A stretch of 64,000 nt of DNA from Streptomyces sp. SCSIO 75703 (GCF_036607905.1 NZ_CP144555.1:6138001-6202000), one strand, 5' to 3'; shown: positions 1 through 8,239, counted from the stretch's first letter. The notes: a model not told the origin generated them from the sequence alone. Translations and numbers: made by a program.

Positions 1-420
1 GGCGAGCAGCGTGGTCAGGCCGGTGTTCGCGAACGCGGAGGCGGCGCGCTTGACGACGAGCGGTTCGTTCTCGGTGCGGCCGAGGCGGGCGTCGAGCTCC
101 ACCCAGGGGCTGCCGTCGAGCAGCACCTTCATCGCGGGCATCTTGCGCAGCCAGACCGCGCCCTCGATGCCGTCGGCGGCGAAGGCGATGGTGGTGAACA
201 CCACCGGGGTGCCGGCCGCGCGGGCCGCGTCCAGCAGGGTGCGGGTCGCGGCGACGACGGCGTCCAGGTCGCTGCCGGGCGGGCAGTCGGGGTCGGTGAA
301 CCCGTTGATCAGGTCGACGACCACGACGACCGGGCGGCTGCCGGGGGCGAGGCGGCCGCCGAGCCCGCGCTGTGCGTACAGCGCGCGCACGGCCACCTCG
401 CCCTGAGCGGTGGCGCTCAC
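1..420 (-). CDS. Isochorismatase-family cysteine hydrolase (amidase), 3' part missing
   Basis: The first 140 residues are visible; the C-terminus lies beyond position 1. The family hydrolyses amides or vinyl ethers with an Asp-Lys-Cys triad. A beta strand followed by DLINGF supplies the nucleophile-activating Asp (about residue 36), and the VVKRAASAF segment supplies the Lys (about 124); the Cys must be off-window. The strand plus the SAF motif fit N-carbamoylsarcosine amidase and related ureido or amide hydrolases better than true isochorismatase, but the substrate cannot be read. The GTG start overlaps the stop of the upstream dehydrogenase gene by four bases (GTGA), so it is the fourth gene of the dioxygenase operon and translationally coupled. 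An amidase here suggests the pathway substrate or an intermediate carries nitrogen (inference). Confidence 0.85.
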   Translation of the reverse strand, partial: MSATAQGEVAVRALYAQRGLGGRLAPGSRPVVVVVDLINGFTDPDCPPGSDLDAVVAATRTLLDAARAAGTPVVFTTIAFAADGIEGAVWLRKMPAMKVLLDGSPWVELDARLGRTENEPLVVKRAASAFANTGLTTLLA

Positions 421-1229
421 AGTTCCTCGCCCCCCGACGGGGAACCGAGGCCCCGCGTCAGCAGCCCCGAGTCGGCGACCAGCACGCTGCCGGTGACGGC
501 GGCCGTGTCGGATGCCGAGGCGAGGGTGACGTAGAGCCCGGCCAGCTCGTCGCCGGTGGGGATCCGGCCGAGTGGCAGCGCCTGCTCGGTGCCGGGCAGC
601 ACCGCGTCCCCGGGCGCCTGGCCGAGGGTGCCCAGGCCGGTCATCACGGTGGGCAGGACGCCCGGCGACACCGCGTTGACCCGCACCTCGGGGGCCAGCT
701 CGTGGGCGAGCTGCCTGACCACGCCGAGCAGCGCGTGCTTCGACGAGGTGTAGGGCACCCCGCCGCCGCCGGGCGCGTGGGCCGCGTACGAGCCGGTGAG
801 CACGGCCCGGCCGCGGGTGGCCGCCAGATCGTCGAGCACGGCCCGGAGACTGACCAGTACGGAGCCGACGTTGATCCGCCAGCACTCCAGCAGGGCCTCG
901 CCCAGCCGGTCGCCGGACAGGTCGGTGAACCGCACGTTGTGGTCGTAGACGCCGACGCAGGACGTGTACACGCTGATCTGGCCGAAGTGCCGGTGGGCGG
1001 CGGCCACCATCTCCTGCGACGTCTCCCAGTCGAAGGCGTCACCGGGGACGGTGACCAGCTCCGCCGGAGAGCCGAGCGATGCGGCCAGGTCTGTCAGCGG
1101 GCCGGGCCGCAGGTCGGCGGCGACCACCCGGGCGCCCTCGGCGAGGTAGCGGCGCACCACGGCCGAGCCGAGTCCGCCGGCCGCTCCGGTGACCAGGGCG
1201 ATCTCGCCCCGGAGACGTCCGCCGCTCAT
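417..1229 (-). CDS. Short-chain dehydrogenase, probable cis-dihydrodiol dehydrogenase (BphB/HcaB-like)
   Basis: The 270-residue protein has the classical SDR layout: a TGAAGGLG nucleotide-binding loop at residues 14-21, Ser147, and YTSSK with Tyr160 and Lys164. The segment following the catalytic Tyr (KHALLGVVRQLAHELAP) resembles the BphB/HcaB dehydrogenases that rearomatise the cis-dihydrodiol made by ring-hydroxylating dioxygenases, yielding a catechol and NADH. The genetic position agrees: its start overlaps the stop of the dioxygenase alpha gene by four bases, and its stop overlaps the amidase start. The family and the step are well supported. The substrate is not known, and no extradiol or intradiol ring-cleavage gene is in the window. 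Confidence 0.88.
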   Translation of the reverse strand: MSGGRLRGEIALVTGAAGGLGSAVVRRYLAEGARVVAADLRPGPLTDLAASLGSPAELVTVPGDAFDWETSQEMVAAAHRHFGQISVYTSCVGVYDHNVRFTDLSGDRLGEALLECWRINVGSVLVSLRAVLDDLAATRGRAVLTGSYAAHAPGGGGVPYTSSKHALLGVVRQLAHELAPEVRVNAVSPGVLPTVMTGLGTLGQAPGDAVLPGTEQALPLGRIPTGDELAGLYVTLASASDTAAVTGSVLVADSGLLTRGLGSPSGGEEL

Positions 1230-2632
1230 GCCTGGCTCTCCTCGCCCGTGTCGGCGGCGTCTTCACCGAAGGCCAGGGAAGGCCACTCACCGGGTGCGGA
1301 GCGCATCATCTCGGCGTAGAAGGTGTACAGGTTGCGCTGCACGCCCTCCTCGTAGCGGGTCCACTGGACGCGGCCCGGACCGGGCCACTCCTTGACCGGC
1401 TTGGAGATGCCGACGCCGGGCTTGCCCATCTCGTAGTTGAGCTGGAAGTCGAGCAGCTTGGCGGCGGTGGAGGAGCCGGTGCGGCTGACCGTGATCCACG
1501 GTTCGGTGTCGTCGACCTCGAAGGCGCCGCCCATGGAGAACGTGCCGAGACCGGCACGGTAGGCACGGTCCTTCTGCTCGGGGGTGAGGTTCTTGTAACC
1601 GGCGAACCAGTTCCACACCTCGACCTGGCCCGGGCCGTGCGGCTGCCAGGTGCGCAGGGTGAGGATGCCGACCGGCGGGTGGTGGGAACCGTCCTCGGTC
1701 ATCGGCAGGGCGAGCATCGAGAAGTTCGGGAACACGTTGCCGACGAACACCCGGGACCGGCGGGCGACCTCGAGCTGGTCGGCGCTGATGTTGGTGGTGT
1801 TGAAGGACTGGGCCAGCTCGTCCGGGAAACCGAAGTAGTTCGGGCCGGGCTCGTCGGCGTCCTGCGCCATGGAGAACGACAGGGAGTGTCCGGGTGAGGC
1901 CTGGATGTGATAGCCCATCATGTTCTCGTGGAACGGCACCGGAAAGGCGCCGATCTCCCACACGGAACGGTGCAGCGTACCCAGGTGGTAGTCGTCGCCG
2001 GAGAAGTTCTCCGCGCCCGACTTCCAGTTGGCGTCGATGACGAATCGCTGCGGCGGGCCGAGCACCTCCACGCCGTGCTCGTTGAGCCCGAAGACGAGGT
2101 CCAGGTACCAGGCCATGCCGCCCAGGTACTCCTTGAGCGGCGGCGCGCTCTCGTCGAGCGTGCCGAAGACCAGGCCCTGGTACGACGCGACCTTGGCGGC
2201 CGAGGCGAGACCGTTGCCCTCCTTGGACATGCCGCCGAAGGCGTTGCGCCACAGCGGCGCGCCCACCAGGTTGCCCTTGGTGTTGTACGTCCAGCCGTGG
2301 TACGGGCAGCGGAAGTGGGAGGTGTTGCCGGAGTCCGACCGGCAGACCTGCACACCGCGGTGCCGGCAGGCGTCGAACAGGACGTTGATCTCGCCCTCGT
2401 CGTCGCGGACGACGATGAAGTGGTCCTCGCCGATCTTGCGCAGGACGTAGTCGCCCTTGGCGGGGATCTCGGACTCGTGGGCGAGGAAGACCCAGCAGCG
2501 TCCGAAGACGTTCCGCAGTTCCTGGCGGTACAGATCCGGATCACCGAAGATCGAGGCGGGGATGACCCCCTTCTCGGCCCCCTCGGTGACCGCGTTCAGC
2601 AGTTTCGCGCTGGAGTCGGTGTGGCTCGTCAT
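1226..2632 (-). CDS. Rieske non-heme iron ring-hydroxylating dioxygenase, alpha subunit
   Basis: The 468-residue catalytic subunit inserts O2 into an aromatic ring to give a cis-dihydrodiol. The Rieske 2Fe-2S site is C89-x-H91 and C109-x2-H112. The mononuclear iron site is D213-x2-H216-x4-H221 (DDYHLGTLH), with a later VDDTEPW segment likely providing the third ligand. Length and motif spacing match alpha subunits of the biphenyl/naphthalene/phenylpropionate group. The ATG is preceded by GAGGAG at good spacing. Its partner, the beta subunit, lies immediately upstream and the diol dehydrogenase immediately downstream. The electron-transfer ferredoxin and reductase are absent from the visible part and may lie left of the window or be supplied from elsewhere. 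Substrate unassigned. Confidence 0.93.
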   Translation of the reverse strand: MTSHTDSSAKLLNAVTEGAEKGVIPASIFGDPDLYRQELRNVFGRCWVFLAHESEIPAKGDYVLRKIGEDHFIVVRDDEGEINVLFDACRHRGVQVCRSDSGNTSHFRCPYHGWTYNTKGNLVGAPLWRNAFGGMSKEGNGLASAAKVASYQGLVFGTLDESAPPLKEYLGGMAWYLDLVFGLNEHGVEVLGPPQRFVIDANWKSGAENFSGDDYHLGTLHRSVWEIGAFPVPFHENMMGYHIQASPGHSLSFSMAQDADEPGPNYFGFPDELAQSFNTTNISADQLEVARRSRVFVGNVFPNFSMLALPMTEDGSHHPPVGILTLRTWQPHGPGQVEVWNWFAGYKNLTPEQKDRAYRAGLGTFSMGGAFEVDDTEPWITVSRTGSSTAAKLLDFQLNYEMGKPGVGISKPVKEWPGPGRVQWTRYEEGVQRNLYTFYAEMMRSAPGEWPSLAFGEDAADTGEESQA

Positions 2633-2652
2633 GGTGCGCTCCTCGGCGGGGA

Positions 2653-3183
2653 TCAGAAGAAGATCGCCAGGTTGTGCGTGCGGATCACGGTCAGGTCGAG
2701 CAGGACGTCGCGGCGCAGCAGCATCAGCCGGCCGTCCTCACGGCGCAGTTCGTCGTGCCGTTCGGCCGACAGCAGCTGCGGGACGCTCTGGTCCTGGCGG
2801 GTGCGGTGCAGCAGCAGGTTGCTCTTGACGGCGATGACGTCCGGGGCGTCGGTCCGGCGGGCCCGTACGTTGGTGACGAAGTGCCGGATGCGGGAGGGCG
2901 GGTCCTCGGCCCAGGCGTAGGGCGTTTCGTTGCGCGTGACCCGGCTGTCGAGGGAGCCGTAGGTCTCCAGCAGGTGGTAGGTGTCGGGCGAGAACCCGCG
3001 TCCCCGGGCCCGCTCCACGGTCTGCCGCAGCGGCACGGCGTAGGTGACGTCACGGCTGACCATCGTCTCCAGCCATTCCCGCTCGCGCAGATCGTCCAGC
3101 AGTTCGGCCTCGGTGTGGATCCAGTCCAGGACTTCCGCGTACAGGGCGGTGTCCGCTGTGATCCGAGGGAGGGTCGAGTCCAT
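2653..3183 (-). CDS. Ring-hydroxylating dioxygenase, beta subunit (SnoaL/NTF2-like fold)
   Basis: The 176-residue protein has the hallmarks of small dioxygenase subunits. The N-terminal region is helical and rich in Glu and Leu (about residues 15-45). A central RIRHFVTN segment (about residue 105) follows, and the end LLRRDVLLDL...NLAIFF is nearly diagnostic of the HcaF/BphA2 family. Beta subunits are structural partners in alpha3beta3 hexamers and tune substrate range. GAGGAG lies eight bases before the ATG. It is the first gene of the dioxygenase unit, followed after 20 bases by the alpha gene. A well-formed promoter with an operator-like spacer lies 27-56 bases upstream (separate entry). 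Confidence 0.92.
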   Translation of the reverse strand: MDSTLPRITADTALYAEVLDWIHTEAELLDDLREREWLETMVSRDVTYAVPLRQTVERARGRGFSPDTYHLLETYGSLDSRVTRNETPYAWAEDPPSRIRHFVTNVRARRTDAPDVIAVKSNLLLHRTRQDQSVPQLLSAERHDELRREDGRLMLLRRDVLLDLTVIRTHNLAIFF

Positions 3184-3207
3184 CCGTCACACTCCTCTGG
3201 GATGAAG

Positions 3208-3239
3208 TGAATACACTTTTGCATGCAGTGTTGGCCAAC
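3208..3239 (-). promoter_or_regulatory. Promoter with operator-like inverted repeat for the dioxygenase operon
   Basis: Read on the minus strand, TTGGCC (3233-3238) and TGTATT (3210-3215) are separated by 17 bases, a good match to a vegetative sigma promoter. The spacer and -10 region carry arms ACACT and AGTGT around TGCATGC. The 32-base block is 24/32 identical to the block at 8208-8239 before the permease gene. Promoter role is inferred from motif and position; no regulator gene is in view. Confidence 0.65.
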
Positions 3240-3339
3240 CTCAAGAGGCAGCCGGGAAAAGGTTTTGCGAATCAGGGCCCGCGCGGCACGGATCCGCCGA
3301 CCCGCCGAGCGGGTGCGCGGTGGCCGAGGGCGGGTGCGG

Positions 3340-4467
3340 TCAGGCCAGCTTGATCCGCTGGAGGTCCTCACCGACTATGACCTCGCCGTCATAGCCCTTC
3401 TGCGCCCACTTCTTCCACTTGGGGACGTCGACCGATGGGCGGGTGACGTCGGCGATGTGCGAGAGCACGAGCATGCCGGCCCCGGCTCGCTGCGCGATGG
3501 GGCCGACCTTCTGCACCTCGACGTGGGACTGCAGCAGGTGGTCGACGAAGACCGCCGGGGCTTCCAGGCCCTCGACGCTGATCGCCTCGTGGACCAGCAC
3601 GTCCGAGCCCCTGGCCAGCGCGATCAGGTTGTCGCTGTAGGTGGTGTCGCCGGAGAACGTGACCGAGCCGTGGTCGGTGTCGAAGCGGAAGGCGAAGGCG
3701 GGGAACACCGGTCCGTGCGGCACCAGGATCGCGGAGACCTTGACGCGGTCGTCCTCCATCACGACGAACGGCTCCATCAGGGGCGCGGTTTCGGTGTAGG
3801 AGGCGCCGACGTCGGGGAGTTCGATCTCGTGCACGTCGGCGAGGGCGCGGATGTCCTGGATGCCCATGTCCCGCAGGAAGACGTTCGTGCTGTAGGCGTA
3901 CGCCGCGTGGCAGCCGTCCGTCAACGCCTTCAGGCCCGGAGTGGGGTTGTCCGGGTTGACCGTCGGCGCCTGTCCGCCACCGAACTTCGGCGGGAGCCCT
4001 CCGGCCGGTCCGGGGCCGTAGACGGGGACCGGCCCGATGAGCTGGGCGGGGGCACTGTCGCCGAGCAGGAAGAAGTTGTAGTAGTCGGCGACGTGGTCGG
4101 CGTGCAGATGCGTGATGAAGATCCCGCTCAGGGACGCCAGGTCGAGACCGGCGCGCATGTACTGGGTGACGGCCGCGCGCCCGCAGTCGATGACGTAGGT
4201 CGCACCGTCGACGACGAGCGCGGTGGAGATCCCGGCCCGCAGCGGGTCGACAGGAGGCCCCGCCTTCGTGCCCAGCAGCACCAGTTCGAGCGCACCCCTT
4301 TTGTCCTTGCCGGGCCGCCCGGCGGATGCGGTACGGGTGGCTGCCGCCGCTGTCGCGCCGGAGAGGCCGACGACCACCGGGGCGATACCGAGTGTGGTCA
4401 GCAGGGATCGTCTGCCGACCCCGTGGGCGGCGTGGGCCGGAGTGTCGGAACCGCAAAGGCTGCACAT
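3340..4467 (-). CDS. Tat-exported metallo-beta-lactamase-fold hydrolase (RNase Z/Lactamase_B_2-like)
   Basis: The 375-residue protein carries the metal motif H120-L-H122-A-D124-H125, then LVPHGP and a FSGDTTYS segment (a further His and the bridging Asp), and LVLSHI near the end, giving a complete binuclear zinc site. The N-terminus has a twin-arginine signal (GVGRRSLLTTLG, residues 16-27) and an Ala-rich h-region ending near residue 45, so the enzyme should be folded and exported. ATG at 4467 is chosen because AAGGTGG sits six bases upstream; an ATG at 4473 abuts the same RBS. It follows the flavin reductase gene by 76 bases in the same unit. An exported hydrolase beside an uptake permease suggests it releases the importable substrate from a larger ester or lactone (inference). 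Confidence 0.85.
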   Translation of the reverse strand: MCSLCGSDTPAHAAHGVGRRSLLTTLGIAPVVVGLSGATAAAATRTASAGRPGKDKRGALELVLLGTKAGPPVDPLRAGISTALVVDGATYVIDCGRAAVTQYMRAGLDLASLSGIFITHLHADHVADYYNFFLLGDSAPAQLIGPVPVYGPGPAGGLPPKFGGGQAPTVNPDNPTPGLKALTDGCHAAYAYSTNVFLRDMGIQDIRALADVHEIELPDVGASYTETAPLMEPFVVMEDDRVKVSAILVPHGPVFPAFAFRFDTDHGSVTFSGDTTYSDNLIALARGSDVLVHEAISVEGLEAPAVFVDHLLQSHVEVQKVGPIAQRAGAGMLVLSHIADVTRPSVDVPKWKKWAQKGYDGEVIVGEDLQRIKLA

Positions 4468-4543
4468 GAGCATCCACCTTGCTGAGGGCTTGATGAAGGT
4501 ATGCGGGGAGTGGGGGGCCATGACCTTGGAGAACACTCGTGCT

Positions 4544-6484
4544 TCAGACCCGGCGAGCCGTGAAGAACGCCGTGTGCAGGGCGTCGTAGACCCGGCCGGG
4601 CCTCACCGCGGAGCCCACCGCCGACACCGGCACGCCGGCCGCGCGCACGGCGTCCACGAGGCCCGTGCCGCCAGGTTCCCGGCCCAGCGCGAGCACGGCG
4701 GCATCGGCCGCGAGCACCTTCTCGGACCCGTTCGCCGCCCGCACCCGTACGCCGTCCGCGGCGACGCCGACCGCCTCCCAGCCGGTGTGCGTCTCGACGC
4801 CGGCCTGCGCCAGCCGGCCGGGCAGCAGCAGGGCGTCGTACTTGACCTCGTCGCCGCGCAGCAGCCGCTCGCTCCGCTCCACGAGGGTGACCGAGGTACC
4901 CGGCAGCTCCGCCAGGCGCAGCGCCGTCTCGCACCCCTGGAAGCCGCCGCCGACCACCACGACGTGGCGTCCGGACAACTCCCCGCGGCGGGCGGTGACG
5001 TCCCCGGGCAGCAGCGCCAGGGCGCCGGCCGCGACCTCACCGGTGAACACCCGCTGCGGGGCGCCGGTGGCGATGACCACCTCGTCGAAGCCGCCGGTCA
5101 GCGCGATGGCGTCGGCGGCCTCGGCGCGCACCTCGATGCCACGCCGGGTCACCTCGTGCACCAGGTGGACGCGGAGCGCCGCCAGGTCCTGTTTGACGGT
5201 GGAGCCCACCGCGTGGTTCAGGGCGCCGCCCAGCTCACCAGGCTCGAACACGGTGACGTTGTGCCCCCGGTCGTGCAGCACGGCCGCCGCCCGCAGCCCG
5301 GCCGGGCCGCCGCCCGCCACCGCGACCCGCTTGGCCTCGGGCGCGCGCACCACCGGGAAACGCCCCTCCTCGGCCACCTCCGCGTTGACCGTGCAGCCCA
5401 CGCTGCGCTTGGCGTCGATCCCGCGGTCCAGGCAGCCGTCGTTGCACCGGATGCACGGCACGATCTCCAGGTGACGGCCCGACAGCGCCTTGTTCGCCCA
5501 GTCCGGGTCGGCCAGCATGGCCCGGCCGAGCGACACGAAGTCGGCGCTGCCCGAGTCCAGGATCTCCCCGGCGATCTCCGGGCTGACCAGCGAACCGGAG
5601 GCGATCACCGGGATCGACACGGCTGCCTTGAGCTTCTCCCAGCCCCAGCGGTGCGGCTGACGGGGCATGAACCAGGAGCTCACCTCCCACTCCATCCGGG
5701 CGTGATGACCGCCGGAGGCGTGGATGACGTCCACCCCGTGCTCTTCCAGCAGCCTGGCGAGGTGCACCGACTCCTCGATGGTGATGCCGTCGGGCTCGTA
5801 GTCCGTGACCGACATCCGCACGCTCAGCGGGAAGTCCCGCGGCACCCTGGCGCGAACGGCGTCGACGATCTCCAGCAGTATCCGGGAACGGTTCTCGAAG
5901 GAGCCGCCGTAGGCGTCGGTGCGGTCGTTGGTGTGCGGGGACAGGAAGTTGGTGATCATGTAGCCGTGGCCGGCGTGGATCTCCACCAGGTCGAACCGGG
6001 CCTGGTACGCCCGTTGTGCCGCCTCGCCGAAGCTCCGCACCACGCCCGCGATCTCCTCCAGGGTGAGCGGCTCGGGCCGGACTCCGAAGGAGGCCTCGAC
6101 GACGTCCCAGGAGGATCCCGAGGCGGACTTCATCGGGCGGGTGCCCAGGAACTTCTGGCGTCCGCAGTGCACGAGTTGCAGTCCGATCGCGGCCCCGGTG
6201 GAGCGGACCTCGTCGGCCAGCCAGCCCAGGCCGGCGACGTGGTTCTGGTTGGCGGCGCCGGGCTGGCCGTGGACGGACTTGCTGGCGTCGTCGTCGACGT
6301 AGGTGTACTCGACCATGACCAGGCCGGTGCCGCCCTCGCCGAGCCGGCGGTAGTGGTCGACCGTGCGCTGGGTCACGGTGCCGTCGGGGTTGCAGGTGCC
6401 GGTGGTGTTCGGCGACTTGACGACGCGGTTGCGCAGGGTCAGGGAGCCGATGCTGCCGGGACGGGACAGACTGATGAGAGCCAT
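4544..6484 (-). CDS. FMN/4Fe-4S/FAD NADH:flavin oxidoreductase (2,4-dienoyl-CoA reductase FadH-like)
   Basis: The 646-residue protein has an N-terminal Old Yellow Enzyme TIM barrel (about 1-335) with H170-A-G-H-G-Y175 at the active site. A four-Cys iron-sulfur cluster follows (C344, C347, C351, C364), then an FAD/NAD-binding half beginning with VAVAGGGPAGL (about 387-397) and a second dinucleotide fold, VVVVGGGFQG. This is the three-cofactor architecture of FadH, trimethylamine dehydrogenase and related amine or enoate reductases. ATG at 6484 is preceded by AGGAGA; upstream extension of the frame has no support. In this cluster it could reduce an unsaturated ring-derived acid or demethylate an N-methyl compound; sequence alone does not decide. 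Confidence 0.9.
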   Translation of the reverse strand: MALISLSRPGSIGSLTLRNRVVKSPNTTGTCNPDGTVTQRTVDHYRRLGEGGTGLVMVEYTYVDDDASKSVHGQPGAANQNHVAGLGWLADEVRSTGAAIGLQLVHCGRQKFLGTRPMKSASGSSWDVVEASFGVRPEPLTLEEIAGVVRSFGEAAQRAYQARFDLVEIHAGHGYMITNFLSPHTNDRTDAYGGSFENRSRILLEIVDAVRARVPRDFPLSVRMSVTDYEPDGITIEESVHLARLLEEHGVDVIHASGGHHARMEWEVSSWFMPRQPHRWGWEKLKAAVSIPVIASGSLVSPEIAGEILDSGSADFVSLGRAMLADPDWANKALSGRHLEIVPCIRCNDGCLDRGIDAKRSVGCTVNAEVAEEGRFPVVRAPEAKRVAVAGGGPAGLRAAAVLHDRGHNVTVFEPGELGGALNHAVGSTVKQDLAALRVHLVHEVTRRGIEVRAEAADAIALTGGFDEVVIATGAPQRVFTGEVAAGALALLPGDVTARRGELSGRHVVVVGGGFQGCETALRLAELPGTSVTLVERSERLLRGDEVKYDALLLPGRLAQAGVETHTGWEAVGVAADGVRVRAANGSEKVLAADAAVLALGREPGGTGLVDAVRAAGVPVSAVGSAVRPGRVYDALHTAFFTARRV

Positions 6485-6575
6485 GTTGGTGTCTCCTGCG
6501 ACAGGTTCATGCCGTTTGTCACGTGGGGCGGAATTCTCTTTGCTCTGGGTGGTGTGCGGCCGGACGGGGCGCGGG

Positions 6576-8144
6576 TCAGCCGCGTCCGGGCACCAGGGAC
6601 GCCGTCGCGCACTCGTCGCAGACCGGCGCGTTGCCCGCGGCGGCCTCACGGTCCATCTCCACCACGACGTACGACTTGGCGCAGCGGTGGCACTCGGCGC
6701 GGACGGCCCCCGGGTCCGCCACCTCGTCACGCGGGTCCGCGTGGCCGCACGCGGGGACGCGGCGCGCCAGGACCACGGCTCCGTACAGCACGGCACTGAC
6801 CACGAGGGTGACCAGTTGGGCGGTGCCGGCGAGCGCGGCGGGCACGCCGGGCGCCTCGACCAGGTAGATGCCGAGGGCCGAGGAGAACACCCAGACGCCC
6901 AGCCCCCAGGTGACCCGGGGCAGCCTCAGGGCCCGGAACTCGGGTCCGTGCGCGCGGTCTTCGGGCACCAGCGCATAGTGGGTGAGCAGGACCGCCACCC
7001 AGCTCACGACGAAGACACCCTGCCAGGTCAGCGCGTCCTGCAGATAGCTGAAGACGTCGGTGAGCATCAGCAGGAAGACCACGGCCGAGGTGCAGGCCAC
7101 CAACAGGACGCGGTTGATGCGCATCCCCGCGAGGTTGGTGACCAGTCGCCCCCAGTTCGCGGACGCCTGGTAGTAGTTGAGGCTGTTGATCCGGGTCTGG
7201 GAGGCGACGATCAGGATCAGTCCCGCGATGCCGAGCGTGGCGAGGATGGCCTCCACCACGCCGGTCTCGGCGGCCGGCTGGCCGGGTATCACGGAACGGA
7301 CGAGGAAGATGCCGACAGTGCCGTTGACGGCGTACAGGCAGACGTAGAAGACCCAGCCGAAGGTGACGTTGCGGTGAAATCCCTCGTCCGTCTTCTTCGC
7401 CATCCGTGCGAAGTCCACGTTCATCAGCATGTTCAGGTAGCAGCCCATGTACAGCACCGAGGCGAGCAGCCAGCCGGGCATCGCCCGCGCCTCCTGCGGG
7501 ACGATGCCGGAGAACGACGTCCAGTCGGAGGAGGCCGGGAAGCGGACGGCGGCGGCGATCACCGCGGCGACGATGCCGGCCACGTAGAGCGGGAGCAGGA
7601 CGGCGTTGAGCTTCGCCATCCAGGTCTGCACACCGCCGAACATCAGCGGCAGCATGGCGACCACGACGATCGCGTACCAGATACGGATGTCCCACGAGGG
7701 CGTGTAGTGGTGGAAGGCGACGGCGAGGGTGCTGGACTCGAACACCGCGTAGTACGTGGTCGTGGCGGCGATGAGCAGCGCGGTGAGCGAGGCGCCGAGC
7801 ACCCCGAACATGCGGCGCGACAGCAGGGTGCTGTTCAGGCCGCTGCGCAGGCTCCAGCGGGTGAACAGGTGCGCCATGAGGGAGAACGTCACCACCGAGA
7901 CTCCGATGGCGATCAGGGCGTCGACCGTGCCGTAGAGGCCGGCCGCGAGCGCGCCGTAGAACAGCCAGACCATCGCGCTCAGCAGGGACCAGTACGACAT
8001 GGCCAACTGCCAGCGACCGACCCGCGCGGTCAGGGGGACGACGTGATTGACGTAGTCGTCGGCGCGCTGCTCGGCGACCACCGCCGGATCGTCGGTGCAT
8101 CTGGTGCGCAGCGGAGACGGGGGTACTTCCTGGGTCAGCGACAT
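6576..8144 (-). CDS. NCS1-type (purine/cytosine/hydantoin) permease with a C-terminal zinc-ribbon tail
   Basis: The 522-residue protein has about twelve hydrophobic segments and the NCS1-like early segment with an aromatic-rich WSLLSAMVWLF helix. Family members import nucleobases, allantoin, aryl-hydantoins and related N-heterocycles by cation symport. The unusual part is the cytosolic end: C466-x-H468, C485-x2-C488 and C509-x2-C512, the spacing of a zinc ribbon, which ordinary NCS1 carriers lack. ATG at 8144 follows GGAG by six bases. The gene leads the unit that continues into the flavin reductase (91-base gap). A promoter element shared with the dioxygenase operon sits at 8208-8239. The substrate is inferred only as small and probably nitrogenous. 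Confidence 0.85.
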   Translation of the reverse strand: MSLTQEVPPSPLRTRCTDDPAVVAEQRADDYVNHVVPLTARVGRWQLAMSYWSLLSAMVWLFYGALAAGLYGTVDALIAIGVSVVTFSLMAHLFTRWSLRSGLNSTLLSRRMFGVLGASLTALLIAATTTYYAVFESSTLAVAFHHYTPSWDIRIWYAIVVVAMLPLMFGGVQTWMAKLNAVLLPLYVAGIVAAVIAAAVRFPASSDWTSFSGIVPQEARAMPGWLLASVLYMGCYLNMLMNVDFARMAKKTDEGFHRNVTFGWVFYVCLYAVNGTVGIFLVRSVIPGQPAAETGVVEAILATLGIAGLILIVASQTRINSLNYYQASANWGRLVTNLAGMRINRVLLVACTSAVVFLLMLTDVFSYLQDALTWQGVFVVSWVAVLLTHYALVPEDRAHGPEFRALRLPRVTWGLGVWVFSSALGIYLVEAPGVPAALAGTAQLVTLVVSAVLYGAVVLARRVPACGHADPRDEVADPGAVRAECHRCAKSYVVVEMDREAAAGNAPVCDECATASLVPGRG

Positions 8145-8207
8145 GGTCGCTCCAAGGGTGGTGGGTGAGGAAGCCACGAGGAGTGCACACGAAAGTGCAT
8201 GCGAAAA

Positions 8208-8239
8208 TGAATACACTTCTGGGTCCAGAGTGTGTCAAC
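8208..8239 (-). promoter_or_regulatory. Promoter with operator-like repeat for the permease operon
   Basis: On the minus strand TTGACA (8233-8238) and TGTATT (8210-8215) are spaced by 17 bases. Arms ACACT and AGTGT flank CCAGA-type sequence in the spacer. A further TGCATGC followed by purines at 8196-8207 echoes the centre of the matching element at 3208-3239, which suggests a second regulator contact downstream of the -10 box. Confidence 0.65.

Noticed and set aside
4223..6799. An 858-codon open frame on the plus strand
   Set aside because: It is the antisense shadow of the FadH-like and MBL genes. High GC suppresses stops in several frames; the product is Arg/Gly/His-rich with no family pattern and no RBS.
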